From assembly GCA_037442845.1 (NCBI GenBank), contig JBBIPL010000029.1:1-22088 (forward strand): a stretch of DNA of 22,088 nucleotides, written 5' to 3'. The notes under the pieces were generated by a model, which saw only the letters and a list, made by a program, of their open reading frames with translations, was not told the origin of the DNA and did not search any database. The translations under genes and the position numbers were made by a program. The stretch comes from PFJX01 sp037442845 (GTDB lineage: Bacteria > Pseudomonadota > Gammaproteobacteria > Burkholderiales > Thiobacillaceae). Below, piece by piece: positions 11,629 to 18,549 of this stretch (position 1 is the first letter of the stretch; each line of letters opens with the position of its first letter).

Positions 11629-13929
11629 TCAGAATTTTACGTTCAAACCGGCATAGATCGATCGACCCGGGCCGGGTACGGGGGTGCCCCACTGCGGATA
11701 ATTGGGCAGGGGCGGATTCGTCATGGTCGTGCCCTGACCCACATAGGCCCCACCCAGGGGCAGGTCATACATGCGGTCGAACAGGTTTTCGATGCCGAAG
11801 TCGATGCTGTAGCCTTTCTGTTCGTAACGCGCGCGCAGATGAATCAGGGCGTAGCCGGCGGTTTCCATTTCGTTGCGTACTTCGGAAACCTTGTTCTTGC
11901 TGGACACGAACTCGCCTTCGATGCTGTTGCGCCAGGCACCGAGCTTTTGGGTCAGCGTCAGGCGGGCGGTGAGGGGCATGATGTTGTAGAGGTAGTCGCC
12001 CGTATCGCGGTTCTTGCCATGGGTGTAGTTGAGCAGGCCCGTGAGGCCGAAATCGCCGGCCCTGGTGCTGCCCAGCGGCATCTTGCCGGAAAGGTCGATG
12101 CCATGCAGGCGAGCCGACGCGTTGGCGTAGCGCAGGACGCTGAACTGGTTGCTGAGCGGGACCGCGCGTGGCGCGTTGGTGGTGGCATCCCACTGGATCG
12201 CGTCGATGTAGTCTTCGACATGGGTGTAATAGGGCGTGGCCTTGAACTCCCAGCTGTGGTCGGCGGCATGCCAGGCAAAGCTGGTCGAGACGGAATACGC
12301 CTTTTCCGGCTGGAGATCGGGATTGCCGAAATAGCCGTTGCCATCGCCGACGAAGTTGTTCATCAGCGCCGCCATCTGCCAGGTAGACCAGCTATAGCGC
12401 TCGTACAGGTTGGGGGAACGCGTCTTTTGTGCCAGGCCCAGCTCAATAGTTCGCGTGGCGTCAGGCCTGTAGCGCGCCAGCCAGGTCAAATCCCAGTTGT
12501 GGTCGGTCTTGCTGCGGTCCGCGTTGTTGAAGGCCACGGCGTCCCGGGTCTGATTACCCGGTCCCCCTGCTCCGGCAGTGGGTGGCGCGGTCAGGTTGTA
12601 ACCATGCACTTTGCCCGCATCCATCTTGACCGTTTCATGGCGCAGGCCGAACAGGCTGGTCCACTCCGGGGTCAGGCGCGCTTCCCATTCGCCGAACACG
12701 GCATAGCGATCACGCTGGCCGTCGTTGATGTTCCAGAAAGTGTTGGGCCACATCCCCCCGCCGGAAGGGGTCCACCAGTCATCCAGACGATAGGCCTGAA
12801 ATTCGGCGCCCACGCGCAGGAGCTCATCGGCCGCCATGCGGATATCGGCGCCGAGGCTGAGACCGGTGTTCTTGCCGTCCGTGTACATGGGCATGCCGGC
12901 GGCACAGTTGGGGCCGATGGGCGCGCAGGGGTTGGCATTGCCGCCGGGGGGATTGTTGCCGCCCGAGTTCGCGCCATACCAGTAACGCTTGTCATCGCCG
13001 AAATCCATCTCGTGTTCCGTATGTTCGTAATAGGCGCGCGCCTTGAGGACGCCCCAATCCTGCTTGCCGGTGTAAGCCAGGTTGAACTGGTCGCTGACGT
13101 TGTCGGTCATGTCCATGCGCTGGTTGGGGTAGTTCTCTTCGGGAATATGCTGGCGGCCAACCTTGAAATCGAACTGATGATCGTCGTTCCTCCAGGCCAG
13201 TTTCAGAGCCTGGTTGATGGTTTCGTAAGCCGTCGAGCCGACCTCGTCGCGATCCAGGGTGTGCCCCGCACGTCCGCTGAAGGCGTAGGTCTTGAAATGG
13301 TCACCGGCGGAGTAATTGCCGGCCTTGGCATAGGCGCCGGTGTAGCCCAGGCTGAGGCTTTCGCTGGCCAGGGTGAAGGCCAGATTTGCGCCGCGTGCAT
13401 CGCCGTTGCTGCGATAGAAGGCGCCTACTTCCCCTTTCTGGAGCTTGCCCTGGACGGGGCTGGCGAATTCCGCCGGGGAGGATTCCACGAGGATGCTGCC
13501 GCCGATGCTGTCGCCCCCCGCGCTGACCGGACTGATGCCCGCATAGACCTTGATGTTGCTCACCGCGCTGGGATCGATGTACGAGAGCGGGGGATTCATG
13601 TGATTGGGGCAGGCGGCGATCAAATCCATGCCGTCCACCTTGATGCGCAGGCGGTCGTCCGCCAGGCCGTGCATCGCCGGCAGGCTGGAGACGCCGCCGG
13701 CGCCGTAGAGGCTGACGCCGGGAATATCGCGCAGCAGGCTGGCGCTGTCGCTGGTGGCGGCGCGTCGCGCAGCGATGTCCGCGTCGTCGAGGCGGAGGAG
13801 CATGAGCGGATCGGGTACGGCTCGAGTTGCGGTGACGACGATGCTGTCGAGGGTGTGAATATCCGCTGCGGGGGCCGGGCTGGCGCTCAGGGCAAGCAGG
13901 GCGGCGAGGGGTTTGAGGCGAGTTTGCAT
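11629..13929 (-). CDS. TonB-dependent copper receptor, OprC/NosA family
   Basis: The 766-residue outer-membrane receptor has a signal peptide (MQTRLKPLAALLALSASPAPA), a TonB-box-like SIVVTATRA, a plug domain with LLRDIPGVSLYGAGG and LRIKVDGMDLIAACPNHM, and a 22-strand barrel ending GLNVKF. The copper-binding signature of OprC (CxxxM plus HxM) is present: C107 and M111 in CPNHM, H306 and M308 in HEM. The segment CPNHMNPPLSYIDPS is characteristic of OprC/NosA. It is followed by the PCu(A)C chaperone gene. No SD is obvious before the ATG. Upstream are a RegA-like box and a leader terminator. Confidence 0.93.
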   Translation of the reverse strand: MQTRLKPLAALLALSASPAPAADIHTLDSIVVTATRAVPDPLMLLRLDDADIAARRAATSDSASLLRDIPGVSLYGAGGVSSLPAMHGLADDRLRIKVDGMDLIAACPNHMNPPLSYIDPSAVSNIKVYAGISPVSAGGDSIGGSILVESSPAEFASPVQGKLQKGEVGAFYRSNGDARGANLAFTLASESLSLGYTGAYAKAGNYSAGDHFKTYAFSGRAGHTLDRDEVGSTAYETINQALKLAWRNDDHQFDFKVGRQHIPEENYPNQRMDMTDNVSDQFNLAYTGKQDWGVLKARAYYEHTEHEMDFGDDKRYWYGANSGGNNPPGGNANPCAPIGPNCAAGMPMYTDGKNTGLSLGADIRMAADELLRVGAEFQAYRLDDWWTPSGGGMWPNTFWNINDGQRDRYAVFGEWEARLTPEWTSLFGLRHETVKMDAGKVHGYNLTAPPTAGAGGPGNQTRDAVAFNNADRSKTDHNWDLTWLARYRPDATRTIELGLAQKTRSPNLYERYSWSTWQMAALMNNFVGDGNGYFGNPDLQPEKAYSVSTSFAWHAADHSWEFKATPYYTHVEDYIDAIQWDATTNAPRAVPLSNQFSVLRYANASARLHGIDLSGKMPLGSTRAGDFGLTGLLNYTHGKNRDTGDYLYNIMPLTARLTLTQKLGAWRNSIEGEFVSSKNKVSEVRNEMETAGYALIHLRARYEQKGYSIDFGIENLFDRMYDLPLGGAYVGQGTTMTNPPLPNYPQWGTPVPGPGRSIYAGLNVKF

Positions 13930-13956
13930 GGCTGTGCGCTTGCTGAAAAAAAGCGT

Positions 13957-13962
13957 ATGTTA
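13957..13962 (-). promoter_or_regulatory. Candidate -10 for the copper receptor gene
   Basis: TAACAT on the minus strand lies 24 bp downstream of the RegA-like box and 28 bases before the ATG. There is no recognisable -35. The match is 4 of 6 to TATAAT. The relation to the box, rather than the hexamer itself, is the reason to list it. Confidence 0.35.
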
Positions 13963-13986
13963 GGAAGCGCCGGTTGCATCGGGAAT

Positions 13987-14001
13987 GTGACATATCGCCG
14001 C
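13987..14001. promoter_or_regulatory. RegA/PrrA/RegR-like box 1
   Basis: GTGACATATCGCCGC matches the RegR-box pattern GNGRCRTTNNGNCGC (as I recall it from Bradyrhizobium) at 14 of 15 positions. It lies 57 bases before the copper receptor ATG and about 24 bp before a -10-like hexamer on the minus strand. The preceding GGGAAT is shared with box 2, so 13 bases (GGGAATGYGACAT) recur. Confidence 0.5.
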
Positions 14002-14055
14002 ATGCGCAGGTACATCAGGCGAGTTCTTTGGAGGCCCTCCACACCAGGCCGACAC

Positions 14056-14082
14056 AAAAAATGGGCTCGCCGCGGCGAGCCC
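14056..14082 (-). terminator. Intrinsic terminator inside the copper receptor leader
   Basis: A perfect 20-base palindrome (14063–14082, arms GGGCTCGCCG / CGGCGAGCCC) is followed on the minus strand by A and six T. It points toward the copper receptor gene and lies about 127 bases before its ATG. No gene on the minus strand ends just before it. It may attenuate a longer leader or block antisense transcripts coming from regB. Confidence 0.75.
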
Positions 14083-14146
14083 GAAGCTATACGTTTGCAC
14101 GTATGGAAGCCCGCGCAGCGTAGAAGAATCGTCGGCGCGGGGGAAT

Positions 14147-14161
14147 GCGACATGTTGTCGC
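14147..14161. promoter_or_regulatory. RegA/PrrA/RegR-like box 2
   Basis: GCGACATGTTGTCGC is a perfect inverted repeat (GCGACA-TGT-TGTCGC) and fits the RegR-box pattern GNGRCRTTNNGNCGC at 14 of 15 positions. It lies 35 bases before the regB ATG, and its centre is 31 bases before a -10-like TAAAAT. It is a likely autoregulatory site for the RegBA pair. Confidence 0.55.
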
Positions 14162-14184
14162 GGGGGGGTGTGGCGTCGCTGCCG

Positions 14185-14190
14185 TAAAAT
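14185..14190 (+). promoter_or_regulatory. -10 element of the regB promoter (possibly leaderless)
   Basis: TAAAAT lies only 6 bases before the regB ATG at 14197. The expected start of transcription is therefore at or next to the A of the ATG, and no Shine–Dalgarno sequence is present. The -35 position is a run of G, with the RegA-like box just upstream, as in activator-dependent promoters. Confidence 0.45.
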
Positions 14191-14196
14191 CCGGCC

Positions 14197-15426
14197 ATGC
14201 CGGTCTTTCCTGAATCCGCCTCGGGCCGCGACGCGCTGCCCGTCAGCGCGCAACGCCGCCTGATCGTCACCCGCGCCGCGCTGGTGCTGGCTGAGGCGGC
14301 AGGCATCGGCCTGCTGGTGGGGGGGCTGCAGGCGAGTCCGCCGCTTGCCGCGCTGGGCCTCATCGTCGCCCTGCACGCCCTGCTCAACGCCGTCGCTGTC
14401 TGGCGGCTGCGCGCGGGCGGCGGCGCCACGCCGGAGGTGCTGCTGCACCTGGCGGTGGACGCGGCGGTGATCGCCGCCCTGGTCTACCTCACCGGCGGCT
14501 ATGCCAATCCCTTCATTTCGCTGCTGCTGGTCCCCCTCATCCTCGCCGCCGTCAGTCTGCCCGCGCCATACGCCTGGGGCATGGCCGCCTGGGTGGGCGC
14601 GCTCTATACCCTGCTCATGCGCTATTACGTGCCGCTGGATATCCCGGTGTCGTCGGCCGACGCGGTGGACCTGCACCTGACCGGCATGTGGCTCAATTTC
14701 CTGCTCACCGCCGCCCTGGTGGCGGCCTTCGCCGGGCGCCTGGCGGCCACCCTGCGGCGGCGCGACGCCGAACTGGCCCAAGCCCGCGAGCGGCGCCTGC
14801 GCGACGAGCATCTGTTCGCCCTCGGCTTGCAGGCCGCCGCGGCGGCGCACGATCTGGCCACGCCGCTGGCCTCCGCCCGCATCACGCTCGACGAGCTGCG
14901 CCGCGACTATGCCGGCGACGACGAACTGGATCCTTCCCTCACCCTGTTGTCCGGCCAGTTGAAGCGCATGGAAAGCGTCTTGGCCCGGCTTTCCCAGTCC
15001 GCCAGGAACCGGGAGGGCGGCGCAGCGCGGGTGCGGGTGACGGACTGGCTCGCCGGTGTGCTGGAACACTGGGGCCTGATGTGGCCCCACGTCCGGGTGC
15101 GGCTCGATGTGGCCGCGGGTTTGCCCGACGTCGGGGCCGATGCCGCGCTGGAGGCGGCCCTGGTGACCCTGCTCAACAACGCCGCCCAGGCCGGCGGCGC
15201 CGACATCGAAGTGGAAGCTGGCATGGAAGGCGAGCGTCTCTTGCTGCGCGTTGCCGACCGGGGCGGTGGGCTCGACGCGGAAGCGAGCACGCCCGGTTGG
15301 GGCGTCGGGCTGGATCTCGCGCGGGCCGGGCTGGAGCGCCTGGGCGGCGGCCTGGAGGTGGCGCCCAGAGCGGGCGGCGGCGTCGTCTCCAGCCTCCGCA
15401 TTCCCGTGCGCGAGGCCGGCGCATGA
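14197..15426 (+). CDS. regB: Redox sensor histidine kinase, RegB/PrrB family (cysteine-free)
   Basis: The 409-residue kinase has about six N-terminal transmembrane segments (25–180) with the quinone-binding GGxxNPF motif at 100–106 (GGYANPF). The H-box AAAAHDLATPLAS has H218. The ATPase domain has the N-box LLNNAAQAG (N327–N328), G1 DRGGGL and G2 GWGVGL. This is the RegB/PrrB/ActS layout that senses respiratory quinone redox state. Unusually, no cysteine occurs anywhere in the protein. The site of the redox-active Cys265 of Rhodobacter RegB appears to be M258 in QLKRMESVL. It is coupled to regA by an ATGA overlap. Other annotations could call it simply a HAMP-less sensor kinase. Confidence 0.88.
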   Translation: MPVFPESASGRDALPVSAQRRLIVTRAALVLAEAAGIGLLVGGLQASPPLAALGLIVALHALLNAVAVWRLRAGGGATPEVLLHLAVDAAVIAALVYLTGGYANPFISLLLVPLILAAVSLPAPYAWGMAAWVGALYTLLMRYYVPLDIPVSSADAVDLHLTGMWLNFLLTAALVAAFAGRLAATLRRRDAELAQARERRLRDEHLFALGLQAAAAAHDLATPLASARITLDELRRDYAGDDELDPSLTLLSGQLKRMESVLARLSQSARNREGGAARVRVTDWLAGVLEHWGLMWPHVRVRLDVAAGLPDVGADAALEAALVTLLNNAAQAGGADIEVEAGMEGERLLLRVADRGGGLDAEASTPGWGVGLDLARAGLERLGGGLEVAPRAGGGVVSSLRIPVREAGA

Positions 15427-15953
15427 AGGCCTGGCATATCCTGTTGGTGGACGACGACGCGGTGTTTGCCGAAACCCTGGCCCGCGCCCTGGCCAGGCGC
15501 GGCCACGAGGTGGCCGTCGCGGCCGATGGTGAGGCGGCCCTGGCGCCGCGGCCACGGCGCTTCGACGCCGCCGTCCTGGACCTGCGCCTGGCCGCCGATT
15601 CCGGCCTGCGCCTGATCCCGCCGCTGATCGCGGCACATGCCGGCATCCGCATCCTCCTGCTGACTGGCTATGCCAGCATCGCCACGGCGGTGGAGGCGAT
15701 CAAGCTGGGGGCGGTCCACTACCTGCCGAAGCCGGCGGGCGTCGACGAGATTCTTCAGGCCCTGGGCCGCATCGAGGGCGATCCGGACACCGCCGCGCCG
15801 GAGGAGCCGATGTCGGTGGATCGGCTGGAATGGGAGCACATCCAGAAGGTGCTGGCGGAACACGACGGCAACCTGTCGGCCACGGCGCGGGCACTGAAAA
15901 TGCACCGCAGGACCCTGCAGCGCAAGCTGGCGAAACGCCCGGTCAGGGCGTGA
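15423..15953 (+). CDS. regA: Redox response regulator, RegA/PrrA family
   Basis: The 176-residue regulator has a receiver domain (D10, D11, phospho-acceptor D53 in AAVLDLRLA, T81 in LLTGYAS, K103 in LPKPA). A short Pro/Glu linker (DTAAPEEPMSVDRLEWEHIQ) leads to a Fis-type helix-turn-helix, NLSATARALKMHRRTLQRKL, almost exactly the recognition region of RegA/PrrA/ActR. The start overlaps the regB stop (ATGA). Its own end overlaps the converging hslV gene by 11 bases. It should act on the two boxes upstream of regB and the copper receptor, and on respiratory genes elsewhere. Confidence 0.93.
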   Translation: MKAWHILLVDDDAVFAETLARALARRGHEVAVAADGEAALAPRPRRFDAAVLDLRLAADSGLRLIPPLIAAHAGIRILLLTGYASIATAVEAIKLGAVHYLPKPAGVDEILQALGRIEGDPDTAAPEEPMSVDRLEWEHIQKVLAEHDGNLSATARALKMHRRTLQRKLAKRPVRA

Positions 15954-16482
15954 GCGTTTCCAGCGTGAGGTTGCGGTTGGTGTAGATGCAGACGTCGGCG
16001 GCGATGCCGATGGCTTCCCGCACGATGCTTTCCGGGTCCAGGTCGGTGTGCTCCAGCAAGGCCCGCGCGGCGGATTGCGCGTAGGCGCCGCCGCTGCCGA
16101 TGGCGGCGATGCCCAGTTCCGGTTCCAGCACGTCGCCGGCGCCGGTGATGATCAGGGTGCTGGCGCGGTCGGCCACCGCCAGCATGGCTTCCAGGCGGCG
16201 CAGCATGCGGTCGGTGCGCCAGTCCTTGGCCAGTTCCACCGCGCTCCTGACCAGATGGCCCTGGTGCTTCTCCAGCTTGGCCTCGAAACGTTCGAACAGG
16301 GTGAAGGCGTCCGCCGTGCCGCCGGCGAAGCCGGCCAGGATGCGGTCCTGATAGAGGCGGCGGACCTTGCGCGCGCCGGCCTTGATGACGATGTTGCCGA
16401 GGGTGACCTGGCCGTCGCCGCCCATGGCAACCGCCTCGCCGCGCCGGACCGAGAGGATGGTGGTGCCGTGGAATTGTTCCAT
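15943..16482 (-). CDS. hslV: ATP-dependent protease peptidase subunit HslV
   Basis: The 179-residue protein begins MEQFHGTTILSVRRGEAVAMGGDGQVTLG. The catalytic threonine T7 is exposed after removal of MEQFHG, as in other HslV proteins. Further family motifs are AGFAGGTADAFTLFERFEAKLE and AIGSGGAYAQSAARALL. HslV forms the proteasome-like core that needs HslU for ATP-driven unfolding. Here hslU does not follow: the next gene downstream is the oppositely oriented regA, with 11 bases of overlap. The upstream neighbour is the STAS-like protein gene, 19 bases away. Confidence 0.95.
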   Translation of the reverse strand: MEQFHGTTILSVRRGEAVAMGGDGQVTLGNIVIKAGARKVRRLYQDRILAGFAGGTADAFTLFERFEAKLEKHQGHLVRSAVELAKDWRTDRMLRRLEAMLAVADRASTLIITGAGDVLEPELGIAAIGSGGAYAQSAARALLEHTDLDPESIVREAIGIAADVCIYTNRNLTLETLTP

Positions 16483-16501
16483 GCGCGGGAGTCCGCCGCG
16501 A

Positions 16502-17632
16502 TCAGGCGCGGGTGCGGCCGAGGATCATGGCGAACTGGTTGACGCCGACGATCTGCAGCAGGGTGTTGATCAGCTCGTTGCCGTTCTTGAACAGGACCTT
16601 GCAGCCGGCCTGGGAGAGTTCGATCAGGGTCTCCAGCAGCATGCCGATGACCGCGAAGTCGATGCGGATGACCTGGGACAGATCGATTTCCACGCGCTGC
16701 CGCCCGCTGGCAAACTTTTTCAGGGCGAGGAACTGTCCCTCGTTGCCGGGGACGATGCTGCCGCTGAGCGCGAAGCCATCCTCGCTCGCTGCTGCCGCCG
16801 CCGCCGGAGCGCCGCCGGAGCGCGTCGGCACGTCGCGCGGCGGCGTGTAGGAAGGCGGCGAGACCTCGAAGGCGACGGCGTAGTCGACGGCGATATTCTC
16901 GAAGTCGTCCTGCCGGCCCAGCAGTTGCAGGATCGCCAGCAGCAGGAACCAGCCCGCCTCGGTCAGCCGGCCGCCTTGGCGAGCGGCGTCGAGACGCACG
17001 GAGAAGCCGGGCCCGCCGATCAGCTCGATGGGCTTCTTCATGTCGTTGAGGCGCACGATGTCGTCGAGCAGGGCATGCGCGGTGTCCTCGTCCGGCGCCT
17101 GGGTCTTGGAGAAATCCAGCCTGACGTAGGGCGCCTTCTCGGCGTCCTGCATGAAGCGGGCCTGCTTGACCCGTTCCAGGCTGCCGTATTTCTCTCCGTA
17201 GACCATGACCGGCGCCGGCTGGCTGGCGGCCTGCGGACGGTTGCGCGGCGACCAGGTGGGCGGGGAACGCTCGAACTTGACCGCGAAGTCGACGGCGGCA
17301 TCCTCGAAGGGCTCGGCCTGGCCGCTGGCCTCGTAGAGGTCGAACAGCATGTACCAGGGCAGGGGGTCGCGGTTGTCCGGATGGTCGAGCAGGTAGCGGT
17401 TGAGCAAGGCGGCGGTTTCGCCGATCTTGCCGTTGGCGTACAGCACGGCGGCTTCCTCCAGTTCCGCAGCGAGGCCACCCATGGCTTCCTGCACCTCGAT
17501 ACCGGAGCTGAGGTCTTTTGCGGGCGGCTTGACCTGGGCGTACTCCGTGCCCGGGCCGAACTCGGGCTGGGCCCCGCGCAGAAAGGCCTTCAGATCATCC
17601 GGTTTGTCCTTGCGGAAAAAGGAGAACACCAC
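16502..17632 (-). CDS. Duplicated helical/STAS-domain protein
   Basis: The 376-residue protein looks like two copies of the same module. Residues 92–126 (PWYMLFDLYEASGQAEPFED, then AAVDFAVKFERSPP) match 227–261 (GWFLLLAILQLLGRQDDFEN, then IAVDYAVAFEVSPP). Each is followed by a STAS-like beta/alpha domain: 141–222 (KAPYVRLDFSKTQ, LLDDIVRLNDMKKPIELIG) and 290–372 (RQRVEIDLSQVIRIDFAVIGMLLETLIELSQ). The second is the clearer STAS domain. STAS proteins usually bind partners in signalling. Start is a GTG, with a second GTG next to it. It precedes hslV by 19 bases. Confidence 0.7.
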   Translation of the reverse strand: MVFSFFRKDKPDDLKAFLRGAQPEFGPGTEYAQVKPPAKDLSSGIEVQEAMGGLAAELEEAAVLYANGKIGETAALLNRYLLDHPDNRDPLPWYMLFDLYEASGQAEPFEDAAVDFAVKFERSPPTWSPRNRPQAASQPAPVMVYGEKYGSLERVKQARFMQDAEKAPYVRLDFSKTQAPDEDTAHALLDDIVRLNDMKKPIELIGGPGFSVRLDAARQGGRLTEAGWFLLLAILQLLGRQDDFENIAVDYAVAFEVSPPSYTPPRDVPTRSGGAPAAAAAASEDGFALSGSIVPGNEGQFLALKKFASGRQRVEIDLSQVIRIDFAVIGMLLETLIELSQAGCKVLFKNGNELINTLLQIVGVNQFAMILGRTRA

Positions 17633-17705
17633 CTTGCCCTAAATCGTTATCAGCGCAACAGCATACCAGAAGCCGGCGCCTGAAATGGCGAAGCATCTCA
17701 CTCCG

Positions 17706-17924
17706 TCATGGTACCGGATCGTGCCCGCCCGGGTGCCAGGGATGGCAGCGGAAGACGCGGCGCACGGCGAGCCAGCTGCCGCGCAAAGCGCCGTGCCGTT
17801 CCACGGCTTCGCGCGCGTATTGCGAGCAAGTGGGGGTGAAACGGCACTGGTTGCCGACGAAGGGCGACAGCGCGAGCTGATAGAAGCGGATGAGGGCGAC
17901 CAGGATACGTTGCGCGGGATTCAT
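17706..17924 (-). CDS. yidD: Membrane protein insertion efficiency factor YidD
   Basis: The 72-residue YidD protein shows the conserved ALIRFYQLALSPFVGNQCRF, TPTCSQYAREAV and CHPWHPGGHDPVP segments, including the three conserved cysteines and the amphipathic N-terminal helix. The family helps insert inner-membrane proteins through YidC. It normally sits in the rpmH–rnpA–yidD–yidC cluster; here it follows mobA by 13 bases and none of those partners is present. Confidence 0.92.
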   Translation of the reverse strand: MNPAQRILVALIRFYQLALSPFVGNQCRFTPTCSQYAREAVERHGALRGSWLAVRRVFRCHPWHPGGHDPVP

Positions 17925-17937
17925 GACGGGTTCCGCT

Positions 17938-18549
17938 TCAGCGGGGATAGCGATGCGCGACCCGCTCCGCGGTTCTCAGGTCTTCCGGGGTGTTCACGTT
18001 GAGGAAGGCGTAGGCATCGTCGCCGAAATACACGGTTTCACAGGCATGCCGCGCCTGCCAGGCCTGCACCCGCCGGCCGCCCCCGTCGACGTAGTCGCGC
18101 AGGTCGTCCATCAGGTCGCGGTGCGCCAGCATGATGGCGTAATGCGTGCTGGTCTCGTCGGCGGCGCGGGCCAGCGGAACGGCGGCGGCGCGCGCATGCT
18201 CCAGCAGATGGATGACCAGATTGAGCGGCAGGAAGGGCGCGTCGCAGGGCGCCGTGAGCAGCCATTCCTGCTGGGCGGTTGCGGCGGCGGCCAGCAGGCC
18301 CGCGAGCGGGCCGGGGTAATCGGGCAAGGCGTCGGATACCACGGTGTGGCCCAGGCGGGCGTAGCGCGACAGATTGCGGTTGGCGCTGACGACGATTTCG
18401 GCGACGCGCCCGCGCAGGCCGTCCGCGACCCAGCCCGCCAGCGGACGCCCGGCGAGCTCGATGAGGCCCTTGTCCTCGCCCCTGAAGCGACGCGCCAGAC
18501 CGCCCGCGAGGACGATGCCGGTGACCGGCGCAAGCTCATTCGCCGTCAT
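17938..18549 (-). CDS. mobA: Molybdenum cofactor guanylyltransferase MobA
   Basis: The 203-residue protein transfers GMP from GTP to molybdopterin to make the guanine dinucleotide cofactor. Motifs include the nucleotide-binding GIVLAGGLARRFRGEDKGL (11–29), the ANRN segment, PGPLAGLLAAAATAQQEWLL, and the metal-binding PCDAPFLPLN with D103. Its ATG overlaps the end of the upstream ArnT-like gene by 14 bases, suggesting co-transcription. Family length (about 200) fits. Confidence 0.9.
   Translation of the reverse strand: MTANELAPVTGIVLAGGLARRFRGEDKGLIELAGRPLAGWVADGLRGRVAEIVVSANRNLSRYARLGHTVVSDALPDYPGPLAGLLAAAATAQQEWLLTAPCDAPFLPLNLVIHLLEHARAAAVPLARAADETSTHYAIMLAHRDLMDDLRDYVDGGGRRVQAWQARHACETVYFGDDAYAFLNVNTPEDLRTAERVAHRYPR

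Noticed and set aside
14089..14104. ATACG–TTTGCA–CGTAT hairpin near the copper receptor leader terminator as a riboswitch part
   Set aside because: The stem is only 5 bp and I see no known aptamer pattern around it.
11839..14187. A 782-residue open frame antisense to the copper receptor gene
   Set aside because: It mirrors the receptor, has no ribosome-binding site of note and no recognisable domain; long antisense frames are common in GC-rich genes.
13960..15636. A 558-residue open frame antisense to regB
   Set aside because: It is rich in Arg/Gly/Gln with no family match and lies wholly opposite a clear gene.
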